Assembly: GCA_025370845.1 (NCBI GenBank)
Contig: JAMXFF010000019.1
Coordinates: forward strand, 1 to 64,000
Direction of reading: 5' to 3'
Source: Laspinema palackyanum D2a
Lineage (GTDB): Bacteria; Cyanobacteriota; Cyanobacteriia; Cyanobacteriales; Laspinemataceae
Length of the DNA: 64,000 nt
The position numbers and the translations under genes were made by a program. Under the pieces are notes generated by a model that did not search any database, had not been told where the DNA came from, and saw only the letters and a list, made by a program, of their open reading frames with translations. This document shows, piece after piece, positions 18,212 to 26,551 of the stretch. Position 1 is the stretch's first letter; every line of letters starts with the position of its first letter.

Positions 18212-20248
18212 ATGGTTAAGTCAGGTCAATCCTCCTTTCGCCGTATCCTGCTGTCGCGGATTTTACTCCTAAGCGTCCCTGTTTTGCTGTTAGGGGAGTA
18301 TGTGACCTATCGCAAGGCACGCTCTAGTCTGCTCGAAACCGCTCGCCAAAACTTGACCGAAAGCGCCGTTCGCAAAGGAGATAGCATTCATGCCTCCCTC
18401 GAATCCCTCCAAGCCAACCTCCTCACCGCCAGCGAATCGGTCATACTGCACGCGAGTTCGGCGCAAGCTTCCCAAACTTATATCGAGCAACTCGCGCAAC
18501 GATTACCCACCAAGGTCCAATGCGTTCAACTGACCGATGTGCAAACCACAGCAATCATCGCCAGTACCTGTGGGAATCAGCCCCTGAGCGCTGAAATTTT
18601 GCAGATGTGGCAACAGCAAGGCAGTTTTGCTCCCGGGACGGGTTCCGGCGTTCATATCAAAACCGTTCTCTCGCCAACCCCATCCGGTGAGTCGGCCCCA
18701 CCCGTTTCCCAAAATGACCCCAGCTATTTCGACCAACTCAAATTGGTTCTGAGCGCCCCCGTGTATTTGGATCAGAGCAATCCATTGGCCGTAAACAATT
18801 CCGGGATGCCAGACTATGCCTTAACCATTCGCTCTACTTTAGGACAACGGGCGAGCGATCGCCGCATTGAACCCGGTTCCCTCACCGGCTACACCGTCGT
18901 CATTGACCAAGATGGCACCATTCTTGAACATGGCAACGACCTCAGTCGCGTTGGACGCAACATTCAGGATGAAGTAGAGGCCAACCGTCTCGAAAGTATT
19001 GTTAGAAATGCCCTCCAAAACCGTCAGGACTTTCTCCATCTCTTCAATTTTGATCAAGAAGGAATGGAATTACTCTCGGGATATACCGCCATTCCTAGTC
19101 CCCTCTCCACAGGAGAAGAACGCAAGTGGGTAATCCTCGCGGTTACCCCCCTGGACAATGCTCTGGCGGGATTAAAAGATATTCAACAGGTTCTAGTCAC
19201 CCTCATCCTAGGTTTATTAGCGGCCAACTTCCTGGCTACCCTCTACTTAACCCGCGATTTGGCCCTACCCATTGAGAAATTACAAGACTATGCGATGAAC
19301 ATTCAGTGCCGTGCTACTACGGAACGAGTTCCGCATAACTTGAGCATTCGCGAGTTTAACCGATTGGCTGAAGCCCTCGACAGTATGGTAGAACGCTTGA
19401 AAGCTTGGGCCGAGGAGTTAGAAACCGCCTGGAAAGAAGCTAAAACGGCTAACCAACTGAAAAATGAGTTTTTGGCGACTATTTCTCATGAGTTGAGAAC
19501 CCCTCTCAATGCAATTCTCGGCTGCATTCGCTTAGTGCGAGATGATTGCTGTGATAACCGGGATGAAGAAATTGAGTTTCTTCAACGGGCTGATGATGCG
19601 GCTATTCATTTACTGAATATTATTAATGATATTCTCGATATTTCTAAAATTGAAGCCGGTACTCTCTCGGTGGTTATGGAGCGGGTTGATGCCAAACGCT
19701 TGATTAAGGAGGCGATCGACTTGCAGCAATCCGCAATTCAGCAGAAGGGTTTGCAGTTAGAATTCCAGGAAGATTCTCAATCCATTACCCTCGAAGCCGA
19801 TCCCGCTAAACTCAAACAAGCACTTCTCAATTTGCTGGGAAATGCCATTAAGTTTACGGACACCGGACGGATCACTATCTCCACTCGCATCGAAGGGTTA
19901 AGCGAGGGTCAGTCCTTTAATAACTCCGATAGCCGCAATGGTTCCATCCAGCCTCATTTGGTGATTTCTGTCCAAGATACGGGGATTGGCATTGCACGAG
20001 ATCAACAGCAGAAACTCTTTCAACCCTTTGTCATGGTCGATGGCTCAAGAACTCGCCCCAAAGGAGGTACAGGTTTAGGCTTGGCCATCTCTCGCAATTT
20101 AATTGAACTGATGGGTGGGATGATTCGCTTAGACAGTAAAGGTATCGGTCAGGGAACAACGGTTGAGGTGGTTTTGCCCATCCTCAATTCCAGTCCCTCC
20201 ATTCCCGTAGCCTTGGAATCGAAAACCCCCAAAGAACAAAATCGCTAA
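18212..20248 (+). CDS. Membrane-bound sensor histidine kinase
   Basis: The 678-residue product has a first membrane segment at about residues 13-30 (LLSVPVLLLGEYV), a roughly 290-residue extracytoplasmic sensor resembling a dCache fold (GYTVVIDQDGTILEHGNDLS), a second segment at about 325-347, and a HAMP linker. The HisKA site is FLATISHELRTPLNAILG near residue 420, and the ATPase domain shows NAIKFTDTGR, VQDTGIGIARDQ and GGTGLGLAISRNLIELMGG. All catalytic boxes are intact. There is no receiver domain and no adjacent response regulator, so it is an orphan kinase. The ligand is unknown. Confidence 0.92.
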   Translation: MVKSGQSSFRRILLSRILLLSVPVLLLGEYVTYRKARSSLLETARQNLTESAVRKGDSIHASLESLQANLLTASESVILHASSAQASQTYIEQLAQRLPTKVQCVQLTDVQTTAIIASTCGNQPLSAEILQMWQQQGSFAPGTGSGVHIKTVLSPTPSGESAPPVSQNDPSYFDQLKLVLSAPVYLDQSNPLAVNNSGMPDYALTIRSTLGQRASDRRIEPGSLTGYTVVIDQDGTILEHGNDLSRVGRNIQDEVEANRLESIVRNALQNRQDFLHLFNFDQEGMELLSGYTAIPSPLSTGEERKWVILAVTPLDNALAGLKDIQQVLVTLILGLLAANFLATLYLTRDLALPIEKLQDYAMNIQCRATTERVPHNLSIREFNRLAEALDSMVERLKAWAEELETAWKEAKTANQLKNEFLATISHELRTPLNAILGCIRLVRDDCCDNRDEEIEFLQRADDAAIHLLNIINDILDISKIEAGTLSVVMERVDAKRLIKEAIDLQQSAIQQKGLQLEFQEDSQSITLEADPAKLKQALLNLLGNAIKFTDTGRITISTRIEGLSEGQSFNNSDSRNGSIQPHLVISVQDTGIGIARDQQQKLFQPFVMVDGSRTRPKGGTGLGLAISRNLIELMGGMIRLDSKGIGQGTTVEVVLPILNSSPSIPVALESKTPKEQNR

Positions 20249-20293
20249 ATTGTTCTAACCCGCCTACCACCCCTTCTAATTACTTCCTACCAT

Positions 20294-20535
20294 GTTCGTA
20301 GTAACGACTTCAGTCGTTATCTTCTTTAGTTCGTAGTAACAACTTCAGTCGTTATCTTCTTTAGTTCGTAGTAACGACTTCAGTCGTTATCTTCTTGAGT
20401 TCGTAGTAACGACTTCAGTCGTTATCTTCTTGAGTTCGTAGTAACGCCTTCAGGCGTTCTCTTCAATTGTTCGTAGTAACGACTTCAGTCGTTATCTTTC
20501 CGATGTTCGTAGTAACAACTTGAAGAAAGGAGAAT
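20294..20535. repeat. Palindromic repeat cluster 2: tandem array, seven units
   Basis: Units starting GTTCGTAGTAAC begin at 20294, 20329, 20364, 20399, 20434, 20469 and 20505, so six are spaced exactly 35 bp and the last 36. Most contain AACGACTTCAGTCGTT. The unit at 20434 reads AACGCCTTCAGGCGTT, changing both arms together. The last unit is degraded (AACAACTTGAAG). The array fills the space between two convergent genes (sensor kinase and oxidoreductase). Confidence 0.9.
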
Positions 20536-20540
20536 GAGTC

Positions 20541-21584
20541 CTAAAGCTGAACAGGTACTCCACCTTGTTGGAGCGAGTGACTTAAACCCGTGAGAATCGT
20601 GATTAATTCCGTGGCGATCGCCCCAGATTCCACCCCTTGTCCATTACCACGCACCAACTCCAAAAAGCGATCGCAAACCCGCCCTAGAGGTTCACCCTTT
20701 TCTAACCCCACCACTTCCCGGTTTTGATTCGTGGGAATCCAAAGCTTACCCTCTTGCTCTAAACAACCCTGTTGAATCACCAAAGGCGCATCCCCGGACA
20801 TTTCATCAAAAATCAAGGTTCCTTGACTCCCCACCACTGCCAAGCGTCTCTGTTTATCGGGATTCAACCAGCACAAATGAATAAACGCCTGAAATCCACT
20901 CGGATAAGTCAGGGTTGCCATCACGAAATCCGCTAACCCCTGGGGAAACAGCTTCGAGCCCCCTCCCTCCACCGGAGTCGGTTGCAACCACACTCGCCCA
21001 GTCCCTTGGACTTGAATCGGATATTCTCCCAACCAACTATTAAAAATAGCGATATCATGAATCGCCAAATCCCAGAGAGCATCGACATCGGGGCGGACTG
21101 GACCCAAATGCGATCGCGTTGCATATCCGTAGCGCAATTCCCCTAGTCGTCCCCCTTGCACCACCTCAGCGCCCGCAATCACTGCCGGATGAAACAAATA
21201 GGTATGATCCACCAACATCTGAAGCTGACGTTGTTCTGCCCGTTGATATAATTCCCGACATTCTGCGGGGTCAAGGGTTAGGGGTTTTTCCGCTAAAATA
21301 TGATAGTTCTGCTCCAGGGCATCAGAGATTAAGGCATAATGAGTGGCAGCAGGAGTAGCCACTGCTATTGCTTCCAGTCCTGATAACTGTTTGATGTCCT
21401 GCCAATCCGTTGCCAGCATCACAGATTCATCTAAACTAAATTGCGATCGCGCTGAGTTCAATCGCTCTACATGAGGGTCCACCACTGCCAGCACTCGCGC
21501 CTGGGGATGGTTTAAAAAATTGCGGATCAAATGGACGCCCCAACGACCCGCCCCAAGAATTGCAATCCCAACTGGATTTGACAT
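20541..21584 (-). CDS. Gfo/Idh/MocA-family oxidoreductase
   Basis: An NAD(P)-dependent sugar-type dehydrogenase of 347 residues. The N-terminal Rossmann motif is AILGAGRWGVHLIRNFLNHP, and the family's E-K-P catalytic loop is present in HILAEKPLTLDP. A histidine-containing segment (WDLAIHDIAIFNSWLG) carries the usual catalytic H-D-I. Substrate cannot be told; such enzymes act on sugars, inositol or biliverdin-like compounds. Its stop codon abuts palindromic repeat cluster 2. rnc starts 37 bp upstream on the same strand, so cotranscription is possible. Confidence 0.87.
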   Translation of the reverse strand: MSNPVGIAILGAGRWGVHLIRNFLNHPQARVLAVVDPHVERLNSARSQFSLDESVMLATDWQDIKQLSGLEAIAVATPAATHYALISDALEQNYHILAEKPLTLDPAECRELYQRAEQRQLQMLVDHTYLFHPAVIAGAEVVQGGRLGELRYGYATRSHLGPVRPDVDALWDLAIHDIAIFNSWLGEYPIQVQGTGRVWLQPTPVEGGGSKLFPQGLADFVMATLTYPSGFQAFIHLCWLNPDKQRRLAVVGSQGTLIFDEMSGDAPLVIQQGCLEQEGKLWIPTNQNREVVGLEKGEPLGRVCDRFLELVRGNGQGVESGAIATELITILTGLSHSLQQGGVPVQL

Positions 21585-21621
21585 GGTTTGATAGTGATAA
21601 TTTGATAGGAATAAATAGGGA

Positions 21622-22344
21622 TTACTCAGCTACATCCAACTCTCGCAGGGCCAAAAATGCCACCTTGGCTGCTGCTTGTTCCGCTGCTTTTTTACTGCGT
21701 CCGGTGCCCTTGCCTTTGAGTTCTCCCAGTAGCCACACCTCAGCGGTAAAGCGATCGGGATGGTAATGTTCCCGATGGGTTTCAAAGACGCGATATTCCG
21801 GTAAAATTTTATAGCGAACTTGGGTCAATTCTTGCAGGGCATCTTTATAGTTGTGACGGGCTGGATCTTTGCGAATTTCTTCCGATCGCTGTTTGAATTC
21901 CGGGTCTAACCAAGGACGAATTAAATCCAAATTGTGGGTACTTAAATACAAGGCGGCTAAAATCGCTTCAAAGGCATCAGCTAACCGAGATTCCTTGCCG
22001 GTAATATCTCCAGCAGCACTGGCAGAAACGAGCAGGTAGCGCTCCAGTCCGTACCCTTCGGCGATCTCTGCTAAGGTGCGATCGCTCACCAAAACGGACC
22101 GAATGGTTGCCAACTCCCCCACCTTTTCCTGGGGATACAGTTCCATGAGTAATTCCGCTGCCGCTAACCGAACCACCGCATCCCCGGTAAACTCTAACTG
22201 TTCATAGTTCGCTTCCCCGGAAACACTCGGATGAGTCAAGGCCAACTCTAACAAGTCCCAACGGATGGAAATCCCGTCAGGAAGTCCTAATTTTTGCAGC
22301 AGTTTCTGTAACTCGCGTTGTCGTTGGGGATAAAGAAGCTTCAT
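21622..22344 (-). CDS. rnc: Ribonuclease III
   Basis: Endonuclease for double-stranded RNA, used in rRNA and mRNA processing. The 240-residue product has the RNase III domain (about 8-155) with the signature NYEQLEFTGDAVVRLAAAEL, a slight variant of the usual LEFLGDAVL, and the second acidic cluster DAFEAILAALYL. A double-stranded RNA-binding domain follows (about 165-235, NYKDALQELTQ and GTGRSKKAAEQAAAKVAFLA). All four acidic metal ligands are visible. The RNase P RNA gene lies 135 bp upstream on the same strand. Confidence 0.94.
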   Translation of the reverse strand: MKLLYPQRQRELQKLLQKLGLPDGISIRWDLLELALTHPSVSGEANYEQLEFTGDAVVRLAAAELLMELYPQEKVGELATIRSVLVSDRTLAEIAEGYGLERYLLVSASAAGDITGKESRLADAFEAILAALYLSTHNLDLIRPWLDPEFKQRSEEIRKDPARHNYKDALQELTQVRYKILPEYRVFETHREHYHPDRFTAEVWLLGELKGKGTGRSKKAAEQAAAKVAFLALRELDVAE

Positions 22345-22479
22345 AAAAAAGTTGAAATTAAAAATTAACCTTAAACTTGATAAAAATTTAGAATTTAACC
22401 CTTTGAATTTTAACCTTAAATTTTAACCTTATTCAGGAATGGAATTAGAAATTGACAATTCACCTAAAAAATGGAAAGG

Positions 22480-22875
22480 GAGAGAGTCAGACATAAGCCG
22501 GGTTCTGTTCCATTCATCACAATTGCCATGAATGGGGCAGTTATCTATCTGGGACCTCTGTTACCAAAAGCCTCTAGCGGTTCTTTCTAAGCGGAACGGG
22601 TAAAAGACCAACCCTTGTCCCTGTGACCTTGCTCCCAACCGGGGTTTACCGAGCCAGGGCCTCTCGACCCTGCTGGTGCGCTCTTACCACACCTTTGCAC
22701 CCTTACCTGTGAGTGATCGCCCAAACGGACAATCCCTCCATCGGCGGTATCTTTCTGTGGCACTATCCTCACGGTCACCCGCACTGGGCGTTACCCAGCA
22801 AGTCTGGTCTTTCGGGAGCCCGGACTTTCCTCAGATTCGTGAGAATCCGCAACTGCCTGCGCCAACTCTCTACCC
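22480..22875 (-). ncRNA. rnpB: RNase P RNA (type A)
   Basis: Read on the minus strand, the conserved 5' core GAGGAAAGTCCGGGCTCCC (22813-22831) and the 3' core AACAGAACCCGGCTTATG are both present. Helix P1 forms between AGAGAGT (22865-22871 region) and ACTCTCT (22481-22487). Internal segments such as GGTAAACCCCGG and AGAGGCCCTGGCTCGG also match bacterial RNase P RNA. The ribozyme removes 5' leaders from tRNA precursors. Ends are approximate to a few bases; the 5' end is set from the upstream -10 element and the 3' end from P1. Confidence 0.95.
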
Positions 22876-22881
22876 GTTCTG

Positions 22882-22887
22882 ATTATA
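22882..22887 (-). promoter_or_regulatory. -10 element of rnpB
   Basis: A perfect TATAAT on the minus strand lies about 7 bases before the expected 5' end of RNase P RNA. This is the consensus for the housekeeping sigma factor. I could not fix a -35 box with confidence. Confidence 0.7.
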
Positions 22888-23074
22888 ATCGATGAACTGC
22901 CAAAATCTGACTCCGTTGAGCGGTCAGATTCATTTGGGTAAGAGTCGCTTTACTCACCCAGCAGGATTGACCGTGCAATGGGGGTGGCGTCGCTTACCTT
23001 CACCGAATTTAATGCCCTCAAAATTGGATTTTCCCCCACGGAATTTCACCTCAAATCCAGGGAAAAATGCTCCC

Positions 23075-23755
23075 TTAAAAATCCCGGCGCTGATTCCAGG
23101 GGATATTCACAACCCAGGGCAAAACTGAGGCTATAAACCGACAATTGACCAGATAAAGCGGGAGATTTCCTAGATTATGTTCTCCCATGCCAAAACGCAG
23201 AGCAAACTGAATCGTGAACGTTAGAGAGGGAAGTTCTGCCTTGGGGGAAACCTGTTTTCTTGGGGTCGGTTTGAGGGAGGCGAGGTTCACCATGACGCGA
23301 TCGGGTTTTAAGGGTCCGATTTCCCCCTCTCGTTTTAAGGCAGATTCTGCCGTAAATTGTTCTTGGAGGGTTTTTCCTGGCGCAATCACGCTAAACACTT
23401 GAGCCGGTAACAAATCAAAGGTCATACCCGGTGGGAGTCGAACCAGGCGTTGTTCGCGACCCTGAGCATCAATCAGAGCACTATAATCCCAATCAATATA
23501 AAGGGTTTGATTTGGGGTTTGATTTTGGACACTCACCTCCAGGAACCGAAACTGGTCTAAATCATATTGGGCTTTAAGAAAAAATTTGAATCCAACTCGG
23601 TTTTCTAAATTTAGGCTTTCGAGTTGATTCTTGAGAAAAACTTCATCGGATTTAATGATCGCTTTTTCCGCCAATAAAGAAGAAAAAGCGCGTAATAAAA
23701 CCGCACTCACGCAGATGAGATAAACTGCGATTACAATCCAATCCAGTCCAGTCAT
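23075..23755 (-). CDS. Hypothetical protein with an N-terminal membrane segment
   Basis: A 226-residue protein I do not recognise. Residues 5-28 (WIVIAVYLICVSAVLLRAFS) form one membrane helix. The rest is a beta-rich domain (FRFLEVSVQNQTPNQTLYID, FDLLPAQVFSVIAPGKTLQE) that looks like an immunoglobulin-like or FxLYD-like fold outside the membrane, which is inference. It ends with a long loop and a second weakly hydrophobic segment. It is upstream of rnpB on the same strand. Its codon use is ordinary for the window. Confidence 0.65.
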   Translation of the reverse strand: MTGLDWIVIAVYLICVSAVLLRAFSSLLAEKAIIKSDEVFLKNQLESLNLENRVGFKFFLKAQYDLDQFRFLEVSVQNQTPNQTLYIDWDYSALIDAQGREQRLVRLPPGMTFDLLPAQVFSVIAPGKTLQEQFTAESALKREGEIGPLKPDRVMVNLASLKPTPRKQVSPKAELPSLTFTIQFALRFGMGEHNLGNLPLYLVNCRFIASVLPWVVNIPWNQRRDF

Positions 23756-23830
23756 TAGGGGTTAGAGCAAAGGGAATGGGGCGACGCCGATAGCATAGCT
23801 TAGAGATTGCCGATCGCATATAAAAAAGCG

Positions 23831-24133
23831 TTAAAAAGACTCCCGGGGTTCATACTGACGACAGGTTTCACAAGGTCCTTCTGGATTGAGGGCGCAACGC
23901 AGATAAGCCGATCGCGCATTGTAAAGACAAGTGATATCCCCAGTCACCTCTCCGACTCCTTCGACATAATGGCGATCGGCAGGAATCGCGGGGGGAGAGG
24001 GTATTCTCATAATGGGAATCTCTCGGGCCGCTTGCAAGCGAATTCGCGCCCGATCTTCTGCTTTCCTCATCGCGAACACCGAGAGTAACGGAGGTGTTAT
24101 CCCAACCAAAAAAATGATAAGTGTCTCTAACAT
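23831..24133 (-). CDS. DUF6464 family small membrane protein
   Basis: A 100-residue protein with an N-terminal membrane helix (LETLIIFLVGITPPLLSVFA) and a C-terminal cysteine-bearing domain: YVEGVGEVTGDITCLYNARS, YLRCALNPEGPCETCRQYEP. The four-cysteine arrangement and wording match DUF6464, widespread in cyanobacteria and of unknown function. A metal or disulfide site is plausible. An overlapping longer frame at 23868-24206 does not resemble a protein and is a shadow. Confidence 0.8.
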   Translation of the reverse strand: MLETLIIFLVGITPPLLSVFAMRKAEDRARIRLQAAREIPIMRIPSPPAIPADRHYVEGVGEVTGDITCLYNARSAYLRCALNPEGPCETCRQYEPRESF

Positions 24134-24239
24134 GGCGGATGACTAAAACTGAACTCCTTAAAATCGGCAGGTTGAACTCAAGTAAACTGTCCTCAACCGA
24201 CATCAACCGGGAAACCTGACTCAGGTTCCAAGGGAGTAG

Positions 24240-24866
24240 TTAGGCGGTGATTTCCACAGCAGATTGAAAGAAATCCCGTTCGCATAACATGGCATAACGA
24301 TAGGTGGAATGGGTTAGGGGAGTTGAGGCACCATAGCGATCGAGCAGATGTTCTAACTGTCCCGATAATTGTTCAAATTCTTCCCCGGTATAGGTGCGAA
24401 TCCAGTCGGCATAGTCGTGATTGGGAATCCCATTTTTTCCTAATTGCTGCCCTAAAAAAGCGTAAAGACGCATACAAGGAGCCATCGCCACCGCCGTTAA
24501 CCCTACATCATGACTCCAAGCGGTTGCTAGTAAAAAGTCCGTGTAACGACGAGTTGCTGGAGTCGGTTTCACCGCTAAAAAATCAATTCCCCAAGTTTTG
24601 GCATAGCCTTGATGTAAGCGCAGTTCTTCTAAAACGCCACTAGCTAGGGCATGGAAGACTTCAAAAGCTTGCCAGTCGGGAGTTTTGGCGGCAGCAATGC
24701 TATAAGCGCGGGCGAAGGATTCCAGGAAAAAGGCATCCTGTCCCACATAATGAGCAAATTGATATCGCGGTAAGCTACCCTTGCCAATGCCTTGCACAAA
24801 AGGATGTTGTAGACACTCTTGAGCTAAGTCTTGATTCGCTTTCCACAATTCCTGAGATAGGGTCAT
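24240..24866 (-). CDS. tenA: TenA-family thiaminase II / aminopyrimidine aminohydrolase
   Basis: TenA hydrolyses aminopyrimidine products of thiamine breakdown, returning the pyrimidine to thiamine synthesis. The 208-residue all-helical product shows FVQGIGKGSLPRYQFAHYVG, DAFFLESFARAYSIAAAKTP and MAPCMRLYAFLGQQL, with Cys in the last segment as the candidate nucleophile, and a C-terminal acidic YRYAMLCERDFF. It complements thiS and thiE at the start of the window, though they are 23 kb apart. No TPP riboswitch is seen upstream; instead palindromic repeat cluster 3 lies 60 bp away. Confidence 0.9.
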   Translation of the reverse strand: MTLSQELWKANQDLAQECLQHPFVQGIGKGSLPRYQFAHYVGQDAFFLESFARAYSIAAAKTPDWQAFEVFHALASGVLEELRLHQGYAKTWGIDFLAVKPTPATRRYTDFLLATAWSHDVGLTAVAMAPCMRLYAFLGQQLGKNGIPNHDYADWIRTYTGEEFEQLSGQLEHLLDRYGASTPLTHSTYRYAMLCERDFFQSAVEITA

Positions 24867-24925
24867 ATTTTGGAGAGTTTGATAGGTGTTGACTGGATGG
24901 ATGTTTAGTATCTTGAACTTAAGAG

Positions 24926-25005
24926 AACGACTGAAGTCGTTACTACGAACTTAAGAGAACGACTGAAGTCGTTACTACGAACAAAAGAGAACGACTGAAG
25001 TCTGG
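24926..25005. repeat. Palindromic repeat cluster 3 (32-bp period)
   Basis: AACGACTGAAGTCGTT units start at 24926 and 24958, with a truncated one (AACGACTGAAGTC) at 24990, giving an exact 32-bp period. The spacers are ACTACGAACTTAAGAG and ACTACGAACAAAAGAG. The array lies between tenA and corA. Confidence 0.85.
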
Positions 25006-25030
25006 AGATTTATCTTTTATGTTTCATCTT

Positions 25031-26221
25031 TTATCTTGGACGCTGGGTGGAGGAAAAGTTGTTAAACCAACCGCGACGCCAAAAGAGAAAAATCATAAAG
25101 ACGGCGATCGCAATCATCACCACCCAAACTGCTGGATACCCCCAATACCAATTAAGTTCTGGCATATTCCAGGGGGAGCGTTCTGGATTAAAATTCATTC
25201 CATAAACCCCGGCAACAAAGGTCAGGGGAATAAAAATAGAGGAAATCACCGTCAGCAGTTTCATCACCTCATTCATCCGGTTACTGATGGAAGAGAGGTA
25301 AACCTCCATCAACCCACCGGCGAGTTCCCGATAGGTTTCTACGATATCCAACACCTGCATCGTATGATCGTAACAGTCGCGTAAATAAATCCGGACTTCA
25401 TCAGAAATCAAGGGACTGCCGTCTCGAATCAGAGTATTGATGGCATTTCGCTGGGGCCAGATTGCTCGACGTAAGGTGAGCAACTCCCGTTTGATTTTAT
25501 AGATTTTTTCTAGGGTATAGGGTGTGGGGTTTGCTACCACCTCATCCTCCAAATCCTCAATGCGTTCCCCGTAAGCTTCCAGAACCGGGAAAAATCCATC
25601 GATAATGGCATCGATGAGAGCGTAGGCGAGATAATCGGCCCCTTGCTTGCGAATCGTGCCTTTATTGCTGCGAATGCGATCGCGGACCGGACCAAAACTG
25701 TCATGTTCTGGCTCCTCCTGCACCGTCAGCAGGTATGATTTACCCAAGACAAAACTAACTTGTTCGCTGATAAAGCTTTCCTCCGTCGGATCATGGCGAT
25801 GTTCTTTGAGCATCACCATCCGCGCAATAATCACTAAATGACCCTCGTAGTCTTCCACTTTGGGTCGTTGGGGGACATTGACGATATCTTCTAACAGCAG
25901 GGGATGTAAGTCAAAGACTTTACCAACTCGCTTTAAAATATCTTCACTCCCCAACCCCTGGACATCTAACCACGAAACAGACTCACTGTCTAAGTAAGGG
26001 ATGCATTCTTCCGGGGTCGCCATGAGTAACCGAATCGCCTTTTTTTCGCAATAGTCGATCGCCACAATCGTCGGGGTTGCTGCATCGTCCTCAATAATGA
26101 GAGTTCCGGGGATACTACCGGGTTCGTCATAGCAGTAATCCAGGTATGATTCTTCGTTTTTATCGTTCCCCTCTTCGGGTCCGGAGAGGAAATTAGTCAT
26201 TGTCCATCCCGTATCTGTCAT
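25031..26221 (-). CDS. corA: CorA-type Mg2+/Co2+ transporter
   Basis: The product has a long cytoplasmic N-terminal domain and two C-terminal membrane helices (about residues 330-352 and 365-387 from this start). Between them is the family's YGMNF signature of the selectivity filter, followed by NPERSPWNMPEL. The helical stalk IEDLEDEVVANPTPYTLEKI is typical. The frame stays open to a TTG at 26263, but the ATG at 26221 has AGGAAA eight bases upstream and gives a more usual N-terminus (MTDTGWTMTN), so I chose it. It functions as a pentameric inner-membrane channel. Confidence 0.92.
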   Translation of the reverse strand: MTDTGWTMTNFLSGPEEGNDKNEESYLDYCYDEPGSIPGTLIIEDDAATPTIVAIDYCEKKAIRLLMATPEECIPYLDSESVSWLDVQGLGSEDILKRVGKVFDLHPLLLEDIVNVPQRPKVEDYEGHLVIIARMVMLKEHRHDPTEESFISEQVSFVLGKSYLLTVQEEPEHDSFGPVRDRIRSNKGTIRKQGADYLAYALIDAIIDGFFPVLEAYGERIEDLEDEVVANPTPYTLEKIYKIKRELLTLRRAIWPQRNAINTLIRDGSPLISDEVRIYLRDCYDHTMQVLDIVETYRELAGGLMEVYLSSISNRMNEVMKLLTVISSIFIPLTFVAGVYGMNFNPERSPWNMPELNWYWGYPAVWVVMIAIAVFMIFLFWRRGWFNNFSSTQRPR

Positions 26222-26450
26222 CTTTATTTTCCTGATCGCAGCTACCACTGCGATTTTAGGCAATTCGGGAGAAGGTTGGAGGCGATCGCCGGCATTGTCT
26301 CAAATCCAGGACGTTAGCGCCCTGGGTTCTGACCTGTAGCATAGCTTCTACTTATCACAAAGGACGCTAACACCGCCAACCCATTTATATTGGACCGAAA
26401 CTGAGGAATAGAGAGCAGTCTTAAATCCGTCTGACCCTAGCATTCAGGAG

Positions 26451-26502
26451 AGGGAGCATCTTGCTCCCTTGGGGTAAGAGGGAGCAAGATGCTCCCACTT
26501 TT
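26451..26502. repeat. Double-palindromic hairpin
   Basis: AGGGAGCATCTTGCTCCCT at 26451-26469 is mirrored by AGGGAGCAAGATGCTCCC at 26479-26496. Each arm is itself a near-palindrome, so either two small hairpins or one 18-bp stem can form. A T run (ACTTTTTTG) follows on the plus strand. It lies in a spacer between two minus-strand genes, so a terminator role would need minus-strand transcription without a T tail; it may instead be a dispersed repeat. Confidence 0.7.
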
Positions 26503-26551
26503 TTGTGTTGGGAATTGGAAAATTCATTTAGACTGGCAATAGATGGAGGTG

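Noticed and set aside
20294-20535. Regularly spaced repeats that could suggest a CRISPR array
   Set aside because: The repeats are palindromic units with near-identical, not unique, spacers, and no cas genes are present. It is a tandem repeat array.
23868-24206. 112-residue frame overlapping the DUF6464 gene
   Set aside because: The DUF6464 frame has the family's cysteine pattern; the longer frame has none.
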